A stretch of DNA of 54,268 nucleotides from Pseudomonas sp. TNT3 (lineage in GTDB: Bacteria > Pseudomonadota > Gammaproteobacteria > Pseudomonadales > Pseudomonadaceae): contig NZ_WFGV02000042.1 in the NCBI RefSeq assembly GCF_010095445.2, forward strand, positions 1 to 54,268. Direction: 5' to 3'. Position numbers and translations under genes: made by a program. Position 1 is the first letter of the stretch. The number at the start of each line of letters is the position of its first letter. Shown here in pieces: positions 17,781 through 25,933 of this stretch. The notes under the pieces were generated by a model, which had not been told where the DNA came from, searched no databases, and saw only the letters and a program-made list of their open reading frames with translations.

Positions 17781-18437
17781 ATGGATTTCAACCCGCTTGA
17801 CCTCATCTTGCATCTCGATGTTTACCTCGACATGCTGGTCACCAATTACGGGCCATGGATCTACGCCATTCTGTTTCTGGTGATTTTCTGCGAGACCGGT
17901 CTGGTCGTGATGCCTTTCCTGCCGGGTGATTCCCTGCTGTTTATTGCGGGCGCCGTCGCGGCGGGCGGAGGCATGGATCCGGTATTGCTGGGCGGGCTGC
18001 TGATGCTGGCCGCGATACTCGGCGACAGTACCAACTACGTGATCGGACGAACGGCCGGAGAACGCTTGTTCAGCAACCCGAACTCGAAAATCTTTCGCCG
18101 TGACTACCTGCAACAAACCCACGACTTCTACGACAAACACGGCGGCAAAACCGTGACCCTGGCGCGCTTCCTGCCGATCATTCGGACCTTTGCGCCGTTC
18201 GTCGCCGGCGTTGCAAGAATGCCCTACCCGCGTTTCTTCGGTTTCAGCGTCCTCGGCACGATCCTCTGGGTCGGCGGCCTGGTGACCCTCGGTTACTTCT
18301 TCGGCAATGTACCGTTCATCAAGACCAACCTGTCGCTGCTGGTCGTCGGCATCATTCTCCTGTCCTTGGTGCCCATGATCATCGGCGTGGCACGCAGCCG
18401 CTTTGGCGGTTCGAACTCGAAAGCCCAACCGCGCTGA
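17781..18437 (+). CDS. DedA family membrane protein
   Basis: This 218-residue DedA/SNARE-associated inner-membrane protein has the typical FCETGLVVMPFLPGDSLLF motif, the LGDSTNYVIGR stretch and the LARFLPIIRTFAPFVAGV motif with its conserved Arg residues. Members are linked to lipid flipping and envelope homeostasis. A GTG at 17772 could add three residues. I prefer the ATG at 17781, six bases after AGGTG. It is a second DedA domain in this window, this one without a PAP2 part. MtfA follows after six bases. Confidence 0.93.
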   Translation: MDFNPLDLILHLDVYLDMLVTNYGPWIYAILFLVIFCETGLVVMPFLPGDSLLFIAGAVAAGGGMDPVLLGGLLMLAAILGDSTNYVIGRTAGERLFSNPNSKIFRRDYLQQTHDFYDKHGGKTVTLARFLPIIRTFAPFVAGVARMPYPRFFGFSVLGTILWVGGLVTLGYFFGNVPFIKTNLSLLVVGIILLSLVPMIIGVARSRFGGSNSKAQPR

Positions 18438-18443
18438 TCACCG

Positions 18444-19256
18444 ATGTGGTCCCTTAGCGCCTGGCGTCGCCAGCGCATCCTGGCCAGACACCCGATTGCC
18501 GACGACATGTGGCAACGGGTGCGTCACCACCTGAGTTTTCTCGACGGCATCACCGCTGCCCAAGACCAGTGGTTGCGCGAAGCCAGCGTACTGTTCCTCG
18601 AAGACAAACACCTGACCGCCCTGCCCGGCGTGGAGCTGCACCAGGAACAACGCCTGTTGCTGGCGGCCCAGGCGCAATTGCCACTGCTGAACCTGGGCGA
18701 TTTGAACTGGTATCAGGGTTTCCACGAAATCGTGCTCTACCCCGACGACTTTCTCAGCCCTCAGCGTCATCGCGATGCCAGCGGCGTCGAACACGAGTGG
18801 GATGGCGAGCACAGCGGCGAAGCCTGGCAGCAAGGCCCGATCATCCTCGCCTGGCCCGGCGTAATGGCCAGCGGCGGTTGGGAGGGCTATAACCTGGTTA
18901 TCCACGAACTGGCGCACAAGCTGGACATGCTCAACGGTGACGCCAACGGCCTGCCACCGCTGCATGCCGACATGCGGGTCAGTAACTGGGCGAAGGTCAT
19001 GCAGGACGCCTACGACGATCTCGATCAGCAACTGGAGCGTAATCCCGACGCCGAAACCGCCATTGATCCGTACGCAGCGGAAAACCCGGCAGAGTTCTTC
19101 GCCGTCACCAGCGAATACTTTTTCAGCGCCCCGGATTTGCTGCACGAGGCTTATCCACAGGTCTACGAGCAGTTGAAGCTTTTCTATCGGCAGGATCCTT
19201 TGGACAGGCTGCGGCAACTTCAGGCCAATGACCCGGTCTATCAGGCACACGACTAA
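18444..19256 (+). CDS. mtfA: M90 zinc peptidase MtfA
   Basis: This 270-residue cytoplasmic metallopeptidase of the MtfA family has the zinc-binding HELAHKLD motif (HExxH) near residue 153 and a downstream glutamate region NPAEFFAVTSEYFF. In E. coli, MtfA binds the repressor Mlc and so affects glucose transport genes; in Pseudomonas the partner is not established. It starts six bases after the dedA stop, so the two genes are almost certainly co-transcribed. The same order is found beside ppa in P. aeruginosa. Confidence 0.92.
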   Translation: MWSLSAWRRQRILARHPIADDMWQRVRHHLSFLDGITAAQDQWLREASVLFLEDKHLTALPGVELHQEQRLLLAAQAQLPLLNLGDLNWYQGFHEIVLYPDDFLSPQRHRDASGVEHEWDGEHSGEAWQQGPIILAWPGVMASGGWEGYNLVIHELAHKLDMLNGDANGLPPLHADMRVSNWAKVMQDAYDDLDQQLERNPDAETAIDPYAAENPAEFFAVTSEYFFSAPDLLHEAYPQVYEQLKLFYRQDPLDRLRQLQANDPVYQAHD

Positions 19257-19300
19257 GGTCTCTACGACCCTGTCGCGCATGGCATCGGCGGCGGAATATG

Positions 19301-19306
19301 CCTATA
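19301..19306 (+). promoter_or_regulatory. Likely -10 box of the ppa promoter
   Basis: A consensus TATAAT lies about 65 bases before the ppa ATG. I could not find a good -35 box, so this is a partial promoter assignment. Confidence 0.4.
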
Positions 19307-19370
19307 ATCGCCGCCACTTTTTGGTCAATCCGGCCAAGTGTTTTTGGTCAACTAACGGGGGCACCGCCCA

Positions 19371-19898
19371 ATGAGCTACAGCAAGATTCCGGCTGGCAAA
19401 GACCTGCCGAACGACATCTACGTCGCGATCGAGATTCCGGCCAACCACGCGCCGATCAAATACGAAATCGACAAAGACAGCGATTGCCTGTTCGTTGACC
19501 GTTTCATGGCCACCCCGATGTTCTACCCGGCCAACTACGGTTTCATCCCGAACACCCTGGCTGACGACGGTGATCCCCTCGACGTGCTGGTTGTGACCCC
19601 TTACCCGGTTGCTCCAGGTTCGGTCATCCGCGCTCGTCCAGTCGGCATCCTGAACATGACCGACGACGGCGGCGGCGATGCCAAAGTCATCGCAGTACCC
19701 CATGACAAGCTGTCTCAGCTGTACGTGGACGTGAAGGAATACACCGATCTGCCACCGCTGTTGCTGGAACAGATCAAGCACTTCTTCGAGAACTACAAAG
19801 ACCTCGAGAAAGGCAAATGGGTGAAGATCGAAGGTTGGGGCGACGCTGAAGCTGCCCGCGCCGAGATCATGAAGTCGGTTGCAGCCTACAAAGGCTGA
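19371..19898 (+). CDS. ppa: Inorganic pyrophosphatase
   Basis: This 175-residue family I soluble pyrophosphatase hydrolyses pyrophosphate to two phosphates and so drives biosynthetic reactions. The metal-binding signature DDGDPLDVLV is present, as is the C-terminal KGKWVKIEGW segment. Length is normal for the bacterial hexameric enzyme. A GGGGGC sequence precedes the ATG, and a strong terminator follows, so it is a single-gene transcript. Confidence 0.97.
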   Translation: MSYSKIPAGKDLPNDIYVAIEIPANHAPIKYEIDKDSDCLFVDRFMATPMFYPANYGFIPNTLADDGDPLDVLVVTPYPVAPGSVIRARPVGILNMTDDGGGDAKVIAVPHDKLSQLYVDVKEYTDLPPLLLEQIKHFFENYKDLEKGKWVKIEGWGDAEAARAEIMKSVAAYKG

Positions 19899-19930
19899 GA
19901 AGCTCCAGGCTTCTAGCAACAGGCATCAAG

Positions 19931-19960
19931 AAAAACCCCGGTTGATCCGGGGTTTTTTGT
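19931..19960 (+). terminator. Rho-independent terminator of ppa
   Basis: CCCCGG and CCGGGG pair around TTGAT and are followed by six T; A5 precedes the stem, so it may work in both directions. Confidence 0.9.
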
Positions 19961-20125
19961 AGACGCCTATAAATCACCATAAACGTTTCGTTTAACCCGC
20001 ATCCGTTTTGGTTTTTTCTTGTTTAATTTCCCTACATTACGTCTTACATCCGGTCGTAAAATTCCCTCGATATTTGAACGGCTCGTTGATTCAAAGCCCT
20101 GCCCCGCGACATTAGACTCGCGTTT

Positions 20126-20878
20126 ATGAAAAAGAATAAAACCTGCGGTAAACGATTCAAGGTTCTCCTCAAAGAGGCGAAAATCTCGACGACGGCATTT
20201 GCCGATTTCTGGAACATCCAACAGGCTCAAAACGTTCACAACTGGTACACCCGCGGCGTGCCCGAATACCGTATGGAAGAAGTCGCCAGAATTCTGTCCG
20301 TTAAAAGCGAGTGGCTGAAAACCGGCGAAGGTCAAAAAGACGCCAAGGAACTGCGACTGACCGACGAGTCCGGCAATGCCCTGGATGCCCAAACGATCCG
20401 TGGTTCCTACCGGGTGATCGAGCCAACCGATGTCGAACTGCATTTCTATAAAGAAGCACCCGTTACGCCCGGCGCCACCAAAACCCATGTCATCAAAGAT
20501 CCCGGCCAAACCATCCGCCTGCCCCGCAGCGATCTCGATTCCCTGGAAATCAAACACATCGACGCCATCTGCGTTCGCATGACAGGCAACAGCATGGCCG
20601 AAAAAATTGACGACGGCTCCATCGTCGCCATAGACCGGGGACTGACGCAAATTATCGATGGCGAGATTTACGCGATAGAGCATGACGGCATGCTGTTGAT
20701 CCGCTACCTGTATCGGGTACCGGGCAATGCGATACGCATGCGCAGCCACAACAACAGCCGATACCCGGACGAAGTCTTTCGCCCACCGCAAATTGATGAT
20801 GAAAATATACGCGTCATAGGGTGGGTGTTCTGGTGGTCGACCCTGAACAAACGACGACCGCCCATTCCATTTTTGTAA
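20126..20878 (+). CDS. HTH/S24 (LexA-like) regulator lacking the catalytic lysine
   Basis: This 250-residue protein has an N-terminal helix-turn-helix (about 10-70) and a C-terminal LexA-like S24 fold (about 120-235). The catalytic serine is present in TGNSMAEK (Ser 156). The position where LexA has its catalytic lysine reads IRYLYR, with Arg 193. I see no Ala-Gly or Cys-Gly bond between the domains. It may therefore be a repressor that does not cleave itself. It lies outside the element's att repeat, next to ppa, so it seems to belong to the core genome. Possible operators upstream are AAACG-TTT-CGTTT at 19981-19993 and TTACG/CGTAA at 20037-20059. Confidence 0.8.
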   Translation: MKKNKTCGKRFKVLLKEAKISTTAFADFWNIQQAQNVHNWYTRGVPEYRMEEVARILSVKSEWLKTGEGQKDAKELRLTDESGNALDAQTIRGSYRVIEPTDVELHFYKEAPVTPGATKTHVIKDPGQTIRLPRSDLDSLEIKHIDAICVRMTGNSMAEKIDDGSIVAIDRGLTQIIDGEIYAIEHDGMLLIRYLYRVPGNAIRMRSHNNSRYPDEVFRPPQIDDENIRVIGWVFWWSTLNKRRPPIPFL

Positions 20879-20886
20879 GCGGGTTC

Positions 20887-20949
20887 TGTAGCAACTGGTG
20901 CAGGTTGTGTCCGGTAGATCGCCGAACGCAGGCTTCGCCAGCTGCTACA
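20887..20949. repeat. Dispersed inverted repeat (TGTAGCA type)
   Basis: TGTAGCAACTGG at 20887-20898 faces CCAGCTGCTACA at 20938-20949. It is related to the repeat upstream of eatR (11088-11206). Confidence 0.6.
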
Positions 20950-21171
20950 GATTAGCGTGAACGAGCAATCACCCACATCAAGCTGGGAATTGCGTAAAAA
21001 AATCAGTATGCTGCGCCCCACATTTGCGCATCGACCCTCCCAGAGGCTCAGATCGCACCGACCAGGCAGATGATTTTCTCGCCGAGTCCCACAGCCGGAC
21101 GCAAGATCCGGGTGTACGTTTTGAAGGCTGGCGCGGTTTACCAAAAATGAATCAAGCCAGTCCCCGAGAAG

Positions 21172-21196
21172 CCGGCCACAAGCCGGCTTTTTAATT
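21172..21196 (+). terminator. Rho-independent terminator that contains attL
   Basis: AGCCGGC, loop CACAA, GCCGGCT and then TTTTAATT make a clear intrinsic terminator. Its second half is the direct repeat that bounds the element. Confidence 0.8.
21176..21195 (+). other. attL candidate (20-bp direct repeat)
   Basis: CCACAAGCCGGCTTTTTAAT occurs here and again at 44734-44753. The two copies enclose the integrase and about 23.5 kb of accessory genes. The integrase start lies 165 bases inside this end. Confidence 0.8.
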
Positions 21197-21315
21197 GTCC
21201 GAAATAATCCTATCCCATCCGATAATCTTCCTGCTAGCGTAGCTATTCCGGGGGTTTCAAGCATTCCCCTGTCCGATGGCGTTCAAAGCCATCCGATCTC
21301 ATCCAACGATGAAGT

Positions 21316-21337
21316 GGGGGGACAGGTGGGGGGACAA
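21316..21337 (+). repeat. Tandem GGGGGGACA words near the left end
   Basis: Two copies of GGGGGGACA (spacing GGT) lie just before the integrase start. The same doublet occurs at 44654-44675 near the right end, inside the att repeat. They are candidates for arm-type integrase or excisionase binding sites. Confidence 0.5.
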
Positions 21338-21359
21338 AACGGGCGACAGGGGAAATCTA

Positions 21360-22610
21360 ATGGGTAAGCTAAATCCGAAACAAGTCGAAAACCTGACCGA
21401 ACCCGGCACCTATGAAGATGGTGATGGGCTTCGCTTGGTCGTCAAACCTACTGGGCGTAAATCCTGGCTGCTTCGCTTTCAACTGGCAGGCCGCCGTAGA
21501 GAGATGGGTCTGGGCTCATTCCCTGAGGTGAGCCTCAAGAAGGCCAGACAAGACGCCAGCACTAAACGCAGCCAACTGAGTGATGGCATTGATCCCCTGG
21601 CAGCCAGAGACATAGAGCGCGCCGCTCAACGGGAAGCCCAGCGTGCAAGTGAAGCCAAGCAACTAAAATTCGAGACGCTCGCAACGCAATACCGTGATGC
21701 TCACGGCGCGGCGTGGTCGGAAAAGTGGCGTAAAGGCTGGCTGCGGAAGCTGGAGCTGTATGCGTTTGATCACATAGGCAAGCTTTCAGCCGAAGACATA
21801 GGCACTCCCGAAGTACTTAAGGTATTGCAACCCATCTGGGCCACCAAGACCAGAACCGCTGACGAGGTACGTGGACAAATAGAACAAGTCCTGGACGCAG
21901 CCAAGGCACGTAACCTGCGACAAGGTGAGAACCCTGCTCGCTGGCGCGGGCACTTAGACAATCTATTGAGCCGTTCTGAAAAGAGGAAAGCTCGGAAGCG
22001 CGAGCACTTTGAAGCTTTGCGCTGGCAGGAAGTGCCTGAACTGATGATGAAGCTCAGGGCAAACTCAACATCTCCATCATGGGCCGCTCAACTGCTGATC
22101 ATGACCAGCGCACGTGCCCACATGGTCAGGTTCGCTCGTTGGGATGAGTTTGATCTAGAAGCTAAAACTTGGTCACTGCCAGATGAGCGAATGAAAATGC
22201 GGGTGGCTTTCGTCATTCCGCTTGCTGATGAAGTCGTAAAGCTGGTGAAAAGCATTCCGCGAGATGAAGGAAGTCCTTTTCTGTTCCCAGGCCAAGGCAA
22301 GACTGGGGCAATGCATGCAAATGCTGTACGAACCCTACTGCATGACATGGGGTACAAGCACATCACTCGCCATGGCTTTCGATCCTCGTTTCGTGACTGG
22401 GCTGGTGAATGCACCCATTACCCACGGGAGGTCTGTGAAATGGCGCTAGCACATGACGAGCGTGATCAGACTGAAGGTGCATATTCTCGCTCGGACTTTT
22501 TGGATAAAAGGCGCTTGCTTATGAATGACTGGAGCATATTTACGGCCCCTCACCAACAACCTGAATATCAAGTTAATCTAGAAGTAACCGCCTCGAAAAT
22601 ATGCAATTAG
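21360..22610 (+). CDS. Tyrosine recombinase (site-specific integrase)
   Basis: This 416-residue integrase has an N-terminal arm-binding domain of the DUF4102 type (LTEPGTYEDGDGLRLVVKPT) and a C-terminal catalytic domain. Active-site marks are an Arg in SARAHMVRFARW, the HGFRSSFRDWA segment (His-x-x-Arg), a late His in ALAHDERDQTEGAYSR and the Tyr of that same stretch. It would cut and rejoin DNA at the 20-base att repeats. I place the start at the ATG at 21360, preceded by GGGGA, because the longer version would run through the repeated GGGGGGACA sites. A 17-pair hairpin ends the gene. Confidence 0.92.
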   Translation: MGKLNPKQVENLTEPGTYEDGDGLRLVVKPTGRKSWLLRFQLAGRRREMGLGSFPEVSLKKARQDASTKRSQLSDGIDPLAARDIERAAQREAQRASEAKQLKFETLATQYRDAHGAAWSEKWRKGWLRKLELYAFDHIGKLSAEDIGTPEVLKVLQPIWATKTRTADEVRGQIEQVLDAAKARNLRQGENPARWRGHLDNLLSRSEKRKARKREHFEALRWQEVPELMMKLRANSTSPSWAAQLLIMTSARAHMVRFARWDEFDLEAKTWSLPDERMKMRVAFVIPLADEVVKLVKSIPRDEGSPFLFPGQGKTGAMHANAVRTLLHDMGYKHITRHGFRSSFRDWAGECTHYPREVCEMALAHDERDQTEGAYSRSDFLDKRRLLMNDWSIFTAPHQQPEYQVNLEVTASKICN

Positions 22611-22757
22611 CACACTAAGCAAGGCGCCTCAAGGCGGCAAATTCCACCGTGTGACACATTGCAGATGCGGCTCTAAATCATGATTTGAGAAAGTTTGAAA
22701 TCTCTAGGGAGGCAGACAAGATCTGCGCAAAGCTATCAAAGCGTGACAAACACTTCT

Positions 22758-22800
22758 ATAGATTCTTGATGCCGACTCAGAGCCGGCATCAAGAATCTAT
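22758..22800. terminator. Bidirectional terminator with a perfect 17-pair stem
   Basis: Arms at 22758-22774 and 22784-22800 are exact complements around a nine-base loop, with TCTTT following. It lies between the convergent integrase gene and the minus-strand alpA-yfjI-hypothetical operon. Confidence 0.75.
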
Positions 22801-22802
22801 CT

Positions 22803-23522
22803 TTACATTACAGATAGTGAGGGCTCAACACGAAACACTTCAGCGCAATTAGGACAAGATATATCTCGCCCCTTTAACGCATGTCGAAAATAGTTATCTC
22901 GAACCTTACCTTTTCTCTCTACACTTGTAATAATAAATTCGTAAATATCCAAATCCAACGAAATCCAAGTTCCATCCACATATTCTGAAAGCGCATTCGA
23001 AAGCGTATTAGCGGCTTCAGCATAACTACGCCATGGTTTGGCCGGACTAGGCGCTAACAACTCAGCCAACATTTCATAAATGTCTTCTCTTATCTTTTTT
23101 CCAACCTTAGCCCCCAAAACCCTTCCATTATAAGCCAAATTCACTACGGACATAAAATTCCGCATCCCATCGAACCTGCCAACTTCTAGTGCAGATCTCA
23201 TAGCCAGCACTGCCGAGGCTTCAGCACGCCCCTCCGCAAGCCTCGATACTGCCGCTTCATGATAAAGAACTGCATAGAAAAATCTCTCTTTCAACTCTAC
23301 CGTACCACGAGCATCATCCTCCCTTAGCCAGCATCTCAAAATATCCCTCTCAGAAACAACTCCCTGCTTTTCCACAAATCGAGAAACATGTTTTCTATAA
23401 AGACTGAACGATTCCTTTGGCCAATATTTTCTAAACGACAACCGCAACATCGCTTGCAGCTTTAACAGTGCATTATAACCATCTACACTTTCGACTTCCG
23501 CAACTGAATTGTATGCACCCAT
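22803..23522 (-). CDS. Hypothetical protein with a C-terminal CxxC
   Basis: I do not recognise this 239-residue protein. It is mainly helical by composition (RAEASAVLAMRSALEVGRF; AEAANTLSNALSEY) and ends with CPNCAEVFRVEPSL, half of a possible zinc ribbon, which could complete a metal site as a dimer. It lies 15 bases after the YfjI-type gene in the same direction and is probably the last gene of that operon. Codon use is AT-richer than in the core genes, as for the whole operon. A role in replication or control of the element is only a guess from position. Confidence 0.7.
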   Translation of the reverse strand: MGAYNSVAEVESVDGYNALLKLQAMLRLSFRKYWPKESFSLYRKHVSRFVEKQGVVSERDILRCWLREDDARGTVELKERFFYAVLYHEAAVSRLAEGRAEASAVLAMRSALEVGRFDGMRNFMSVVNLAYNGRVLGAKVGKKIREDIYEMLAELLAPSPAKPWRSYAEAANTLSNALSEYVDGTWISLDLDIYEFIITSVERKGKVRDNYFRHALKGRDISCPNCAEVFRVEPSLSVM

Positions 23523-23537
23523 AAAACCCCAGCCATT

Positions 23538-25004
23538 TCAATTAAGAATCACAACTCCTTTTTTACCTTCCTGCACAAGGCGAATCAACCCATCACAGGC
23601 AAGTTTTTCATATATATCCTCCAACCTCTCTGAATCTCTAAGTCTATTTGGACAATGACGCCTAATATAGGTTTTATCAAATCGCCTTTCACCTTTTTTA
23701 TCATAATTTGATCTAATCCAAGCGTGGAGCTCACTTGCATCATTTTCCAACATGGTATCAGGACTGAATACTTTATTAAACTGACGCGAAAACCAATAAC
23801 CGAGCTCAATTGACGCCCGCATCGTCGTCTCGGAAATATCCCCCTCGCGCCCCTCAAATATGTGAAATATAGCAGCCAATCTAATCATGTTTTCTGCAAG
23901 CTTTGATGCATGATCTGGCGCCCACCCATAAATCCCATCTTCCGAAATTTCTTTTTCTATCTGATTTCGCGTATTGTTCCAGATCCAACTAGCGCGCTCC
24001 GACAATCGAATCACTTTTCGAGTACACTTGCCAAGGCGACGACCATCAACATACTCTTTCAGAAGAGCAACTGCCTTATCTCCAAACCTCTCACAAGCAT
24101 CCCATCGCTCCTCAAATCCATCTGTAATTCTAGAGCCTTGAGTGGACTTAGGCCGGCAAAATAAAAACCGAGAAGTAAGACCCGTACCTCTTGCAGCATC
24201 TCCCTTAATCTCGTTGAATGACTCAAAAACACTTGGCTGGATCATTAAGCAAAGGACAAGTCTTGCATCGAGCACCTGATAGGACTCACTTGAAACACGC
24301 CCCACCCGCACACCATCCCCACTCCAGACTGCATTGATTTTATCGAAATGTTGAAACGCTCCTCCTTTCAGAATCCCTGACGCCTCGCTGGAAATCCATC
24401 CTGCCGACGACAATCCTCCATTCATAGTTTGAAACAAAGCCTGGACTGTCACATCATCATTGAGAAACAACAAGCTCAATGGTGGACTTGGCTCTTTATC
24501 TTGATGCTCAAAGATCACCCTAGCAACTTCTTCCGTGTCTTCACCTCGTTTAACGCACCTTCTCAATTTAGATTTATGTACTTTTAAAATCTCGACCCAA
24601 ACAGCATGCAAAGATTTATACTTAATTAACTCAAGACCACGCTCCACAAGGATCGATTCTTGATATTTAAATACACTTTCGGACAACGCACGAAGCGTCG
24701 GTGACTTCCCACTCCCAGAGCCGGCAATCGCCATGATAGCAAGCGACAACGGGCAAACATAACCTAGAGGGGACCTAACGTCATATAGACCCTGACAAGC
24801 TAATGACATCATCGCCAACGCAGAGCAAACAGCCAGTTCCCTTGGGGATTTTATGTTTCTCTGCACCTCATCAACTGCTTCAGAAAAAACTTCGAACGGT
24901 AAATCCGGAACAGTATCCGGTGCAATATGTCTACTTGATGCCTCCTTTGGTCCCGGTGGAGTCCTATTCCATGACGGCTGCCGCGCCGGCCTCTCACCAT
25001 GCAT
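23538..25004 (-). CDS. DUF3987/YfjI-type P-loop protein of an integrative element
   Basis: This 488-residue protein is of the DUF3987 family, known from YfjI of E. coli CP4-57. A Walker A motif AGSGSGKS lies at 94-101 and a hydrophobic strand ending in an acidic pair (LSLLFLNDD) at about 200 may be Walker B. Conserved blocks such as SSEASGILKGG and RGTGLTSRFLFCRP follow. Such proteins are thought to act in replication of satellites and integrative elements, but no activity is established. Its ATG shares one base with the alpA stop (TGATG). Composition is clearly AT-richer than the core, a sign of transfer. Confidence 0.85.
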   Translation of the reverse strand: MHGERPARQPSWNRTPPGPKEASSRHIAPDTVPDLPFEVFSEAVDEVQRNIKSPRELAVCSALAMMSLACQGLYDVRSPLGYVCPLSLAIMAIAGSGSGKSPTLRALSESVFKYQESILVERGLELIKYKSLHAVWVEILKVHKSKLRRCVKRGEDTEEVARVIFEHQDKEPSPPLSLLFLNDDVTVQALFQTMNGGLSSAGWISSEASGILKGGAFQHFDKINAVWSGDGVRVGRVSSESYQVLDARLVLCLMIQPSVFESFNEIKGDAARGTGLTSRFLFCRPKSTQGSRITDGFEERWDACERFGDKAVALLKEYVDGRRLGKCTRKVIRLSERASWIWNNTRNQIEKEISEDGIYGWAPDHASKLAENMIRLAAIFHIFEGREGDISETTMRASIELGYWFSRQFNKVFSPDTMLENDASELHAWIRSNYDKKGERRFDKTYIRRHCPNRLRDSERLEDIYEKLACDGLIRLVQEGKKGVVILN

Positions 25005-25228
25005 CAGCGTCCATCCTGTTTTTTCAGTTCAATAAATGCTCTTATCTCCAGCAGATCCCATCCGACTGCGAGGCTTCCGATCTTGAACGGCTTAGGAAAA
25101 TCCGAATCAAACCACTTTGAACCTGGTTTAATTCGCTCATATATAGTCGACCTACTGAGCCCCAGCATGACCTGAAGCCGATTAATGCGGATTACTCGAA
25201 GTTCATCCTCAAAACTATCTATTTGCAT
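25004..25228 (-). CDS. AlpA-family transcriptional regulator / excisionase-like protein
   Basis: This 74-residue winged-helix protein has the AlpA/MerR-like pattern RINRLQVMLGLSRSTIYERIK followed by FPKPFKIG and VGWDLLEIRAFIE. AlpA of CP4-57 activates the integrase and promotes excision, and relatives act as directionality factors. I place the start at MQIDSF because GGGAGG lies six bases upstream. It leads the AT-rich alpA-yfjI-hypothetical operon. Confidence 0.88.
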   Translation of the reverse strand: MQIDSFEDELRVIRINRLQVMLGLSRSTIYERIKPGSKWFDSDFPKPFKIGSLAVGWDLLEIRAFIELKKQDGR

Positions 25229-25303
25229 AAGACCTCCCTTTGACGCCTCAACTGTATCTGGCAGGTGAAATAGAAACAGCCAAACCACTAAACAGACATT
25301 ATT

Positions 25304-25453
25304 TTAAGCGATTGCCTTGACACGACTGGAATTTCGAGAATGACGACTCACGACATTTTTTCTAACCAACAGCCCTCCGCTACCTGCTAAAGCTGCTACC
25401 GCTGTAGCAAAAGTAGCGGCCGAAGCGGCATCCACCCTGCGTGAAAATTCCAT
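25304..25453 (-). CDS. Possible small membrane protein (49 residues)
   Basis: A short frame with one hydrophobic segment (AATFATAVAALAGSGGLLV) and a basic tail (RKNVVSRHSRNSSRVK). It is much GC-richer than the alpA operon next to it. No good ribosome site is visible, so it may be chance or a fragment. It occupies the divergent gap between alpA and the plus-strand block. Confidence 0.25.
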   Translation of the reverse strand: MEFSRRVDAASAATFATAVAALAGSGGLLVRKNVVSRHSRNSSRVKAIA

Positions 25454-25512
25454 TCGTTATTTTTTCGGCCACACATAACCTCCCTGACTACATCATCAAG
25501 GAGGTTTGCCCC

Positions 25513-25842
25513 ATGTCATTGCAGTGCCCTCGATGTCACTCCCCCAAAGTCGCTTCTCTCCATCACGCCATGAAAGTCGGCGCGGCCATCGGCACCGTGG
25601 GCGGGGCCGCCCGTGGCGTTAGCGCAGCTCTTGCCGGTGGTCAGGCGGGTGCGCTCATCGGCGCTATCGCCGGACCTGTTGGCATAACCCTCGGCTCAGT
25701 GTCGGGTGCCATCCTCGGCGGGTTGGCCGGCGGGGTCGGCGGCTGTGCGCTCGGCGCCCAACTGGGTGAGTCGCTCGATCGCCACGTCCTGGCCCACAAC
25801 CTCTGCTTGCTATGTGGCCACCGCTTCAACCTCCCGACCTAA
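25513..25842 (+). CDS. Double-CxxC protein with a glycine-zipper membrane region
   Basis: This 109-residue protein has a CPRC near the start and a CLLCGH near the end, which together could form one zinc ribbon. Between them is a long Gly/Ala-rich hydrophobic hairpin (GGLAGGVGGCALGAQLG) with glycine-zipper spacing, likely to enter or associate with membranes. AAGGAGG lies nine bases before the ATG, a strong ribosome site. Function unknown. It is first in a plus-strand run with the DUF932 and YqaJ genes. Confidence 0.8.
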   Translation: MSLQCPRCHSPKVASLHHAMKVGAAIGTVGGAARGVSAALAGGQAGALIGAIAGPVGITLGSVSGAILGGLAGGVGGCALGAQLGESLDRHVLAHNLCLLCGHRFNLPT

Positions 25843-25933
25843 CCAAGTCAACTTCCCTTCTATTTATTACGTCCGGACGGTGCCGCGCTCTGCGTGGCGC
25901 TTTATGCCGGCTGCATCTAAAGGAATTACAACC

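Larger units (their letters stand above)
20960..21196 (+). ncRNA. Candidate small RNA gene ending at the att-site terminator
   Basis: The 480 bases from 20879 to 21359 hold no protein gene. Between the repeat at 20949 and the integrase lies a strong plus-strand terminator (21172-21196) with no coding sequence close upstream; the S24 gene ends nearly 300 bases earlier. Elements with integrases commonly insert at the 3' end of a stable RNA gene, restoring that end. An RNA of up to about 200 bases ending at this terminator is therefore a reasonable guess. I did not recognise the RNA, and the 5' end is arbitrary. Confidence 0.35.
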
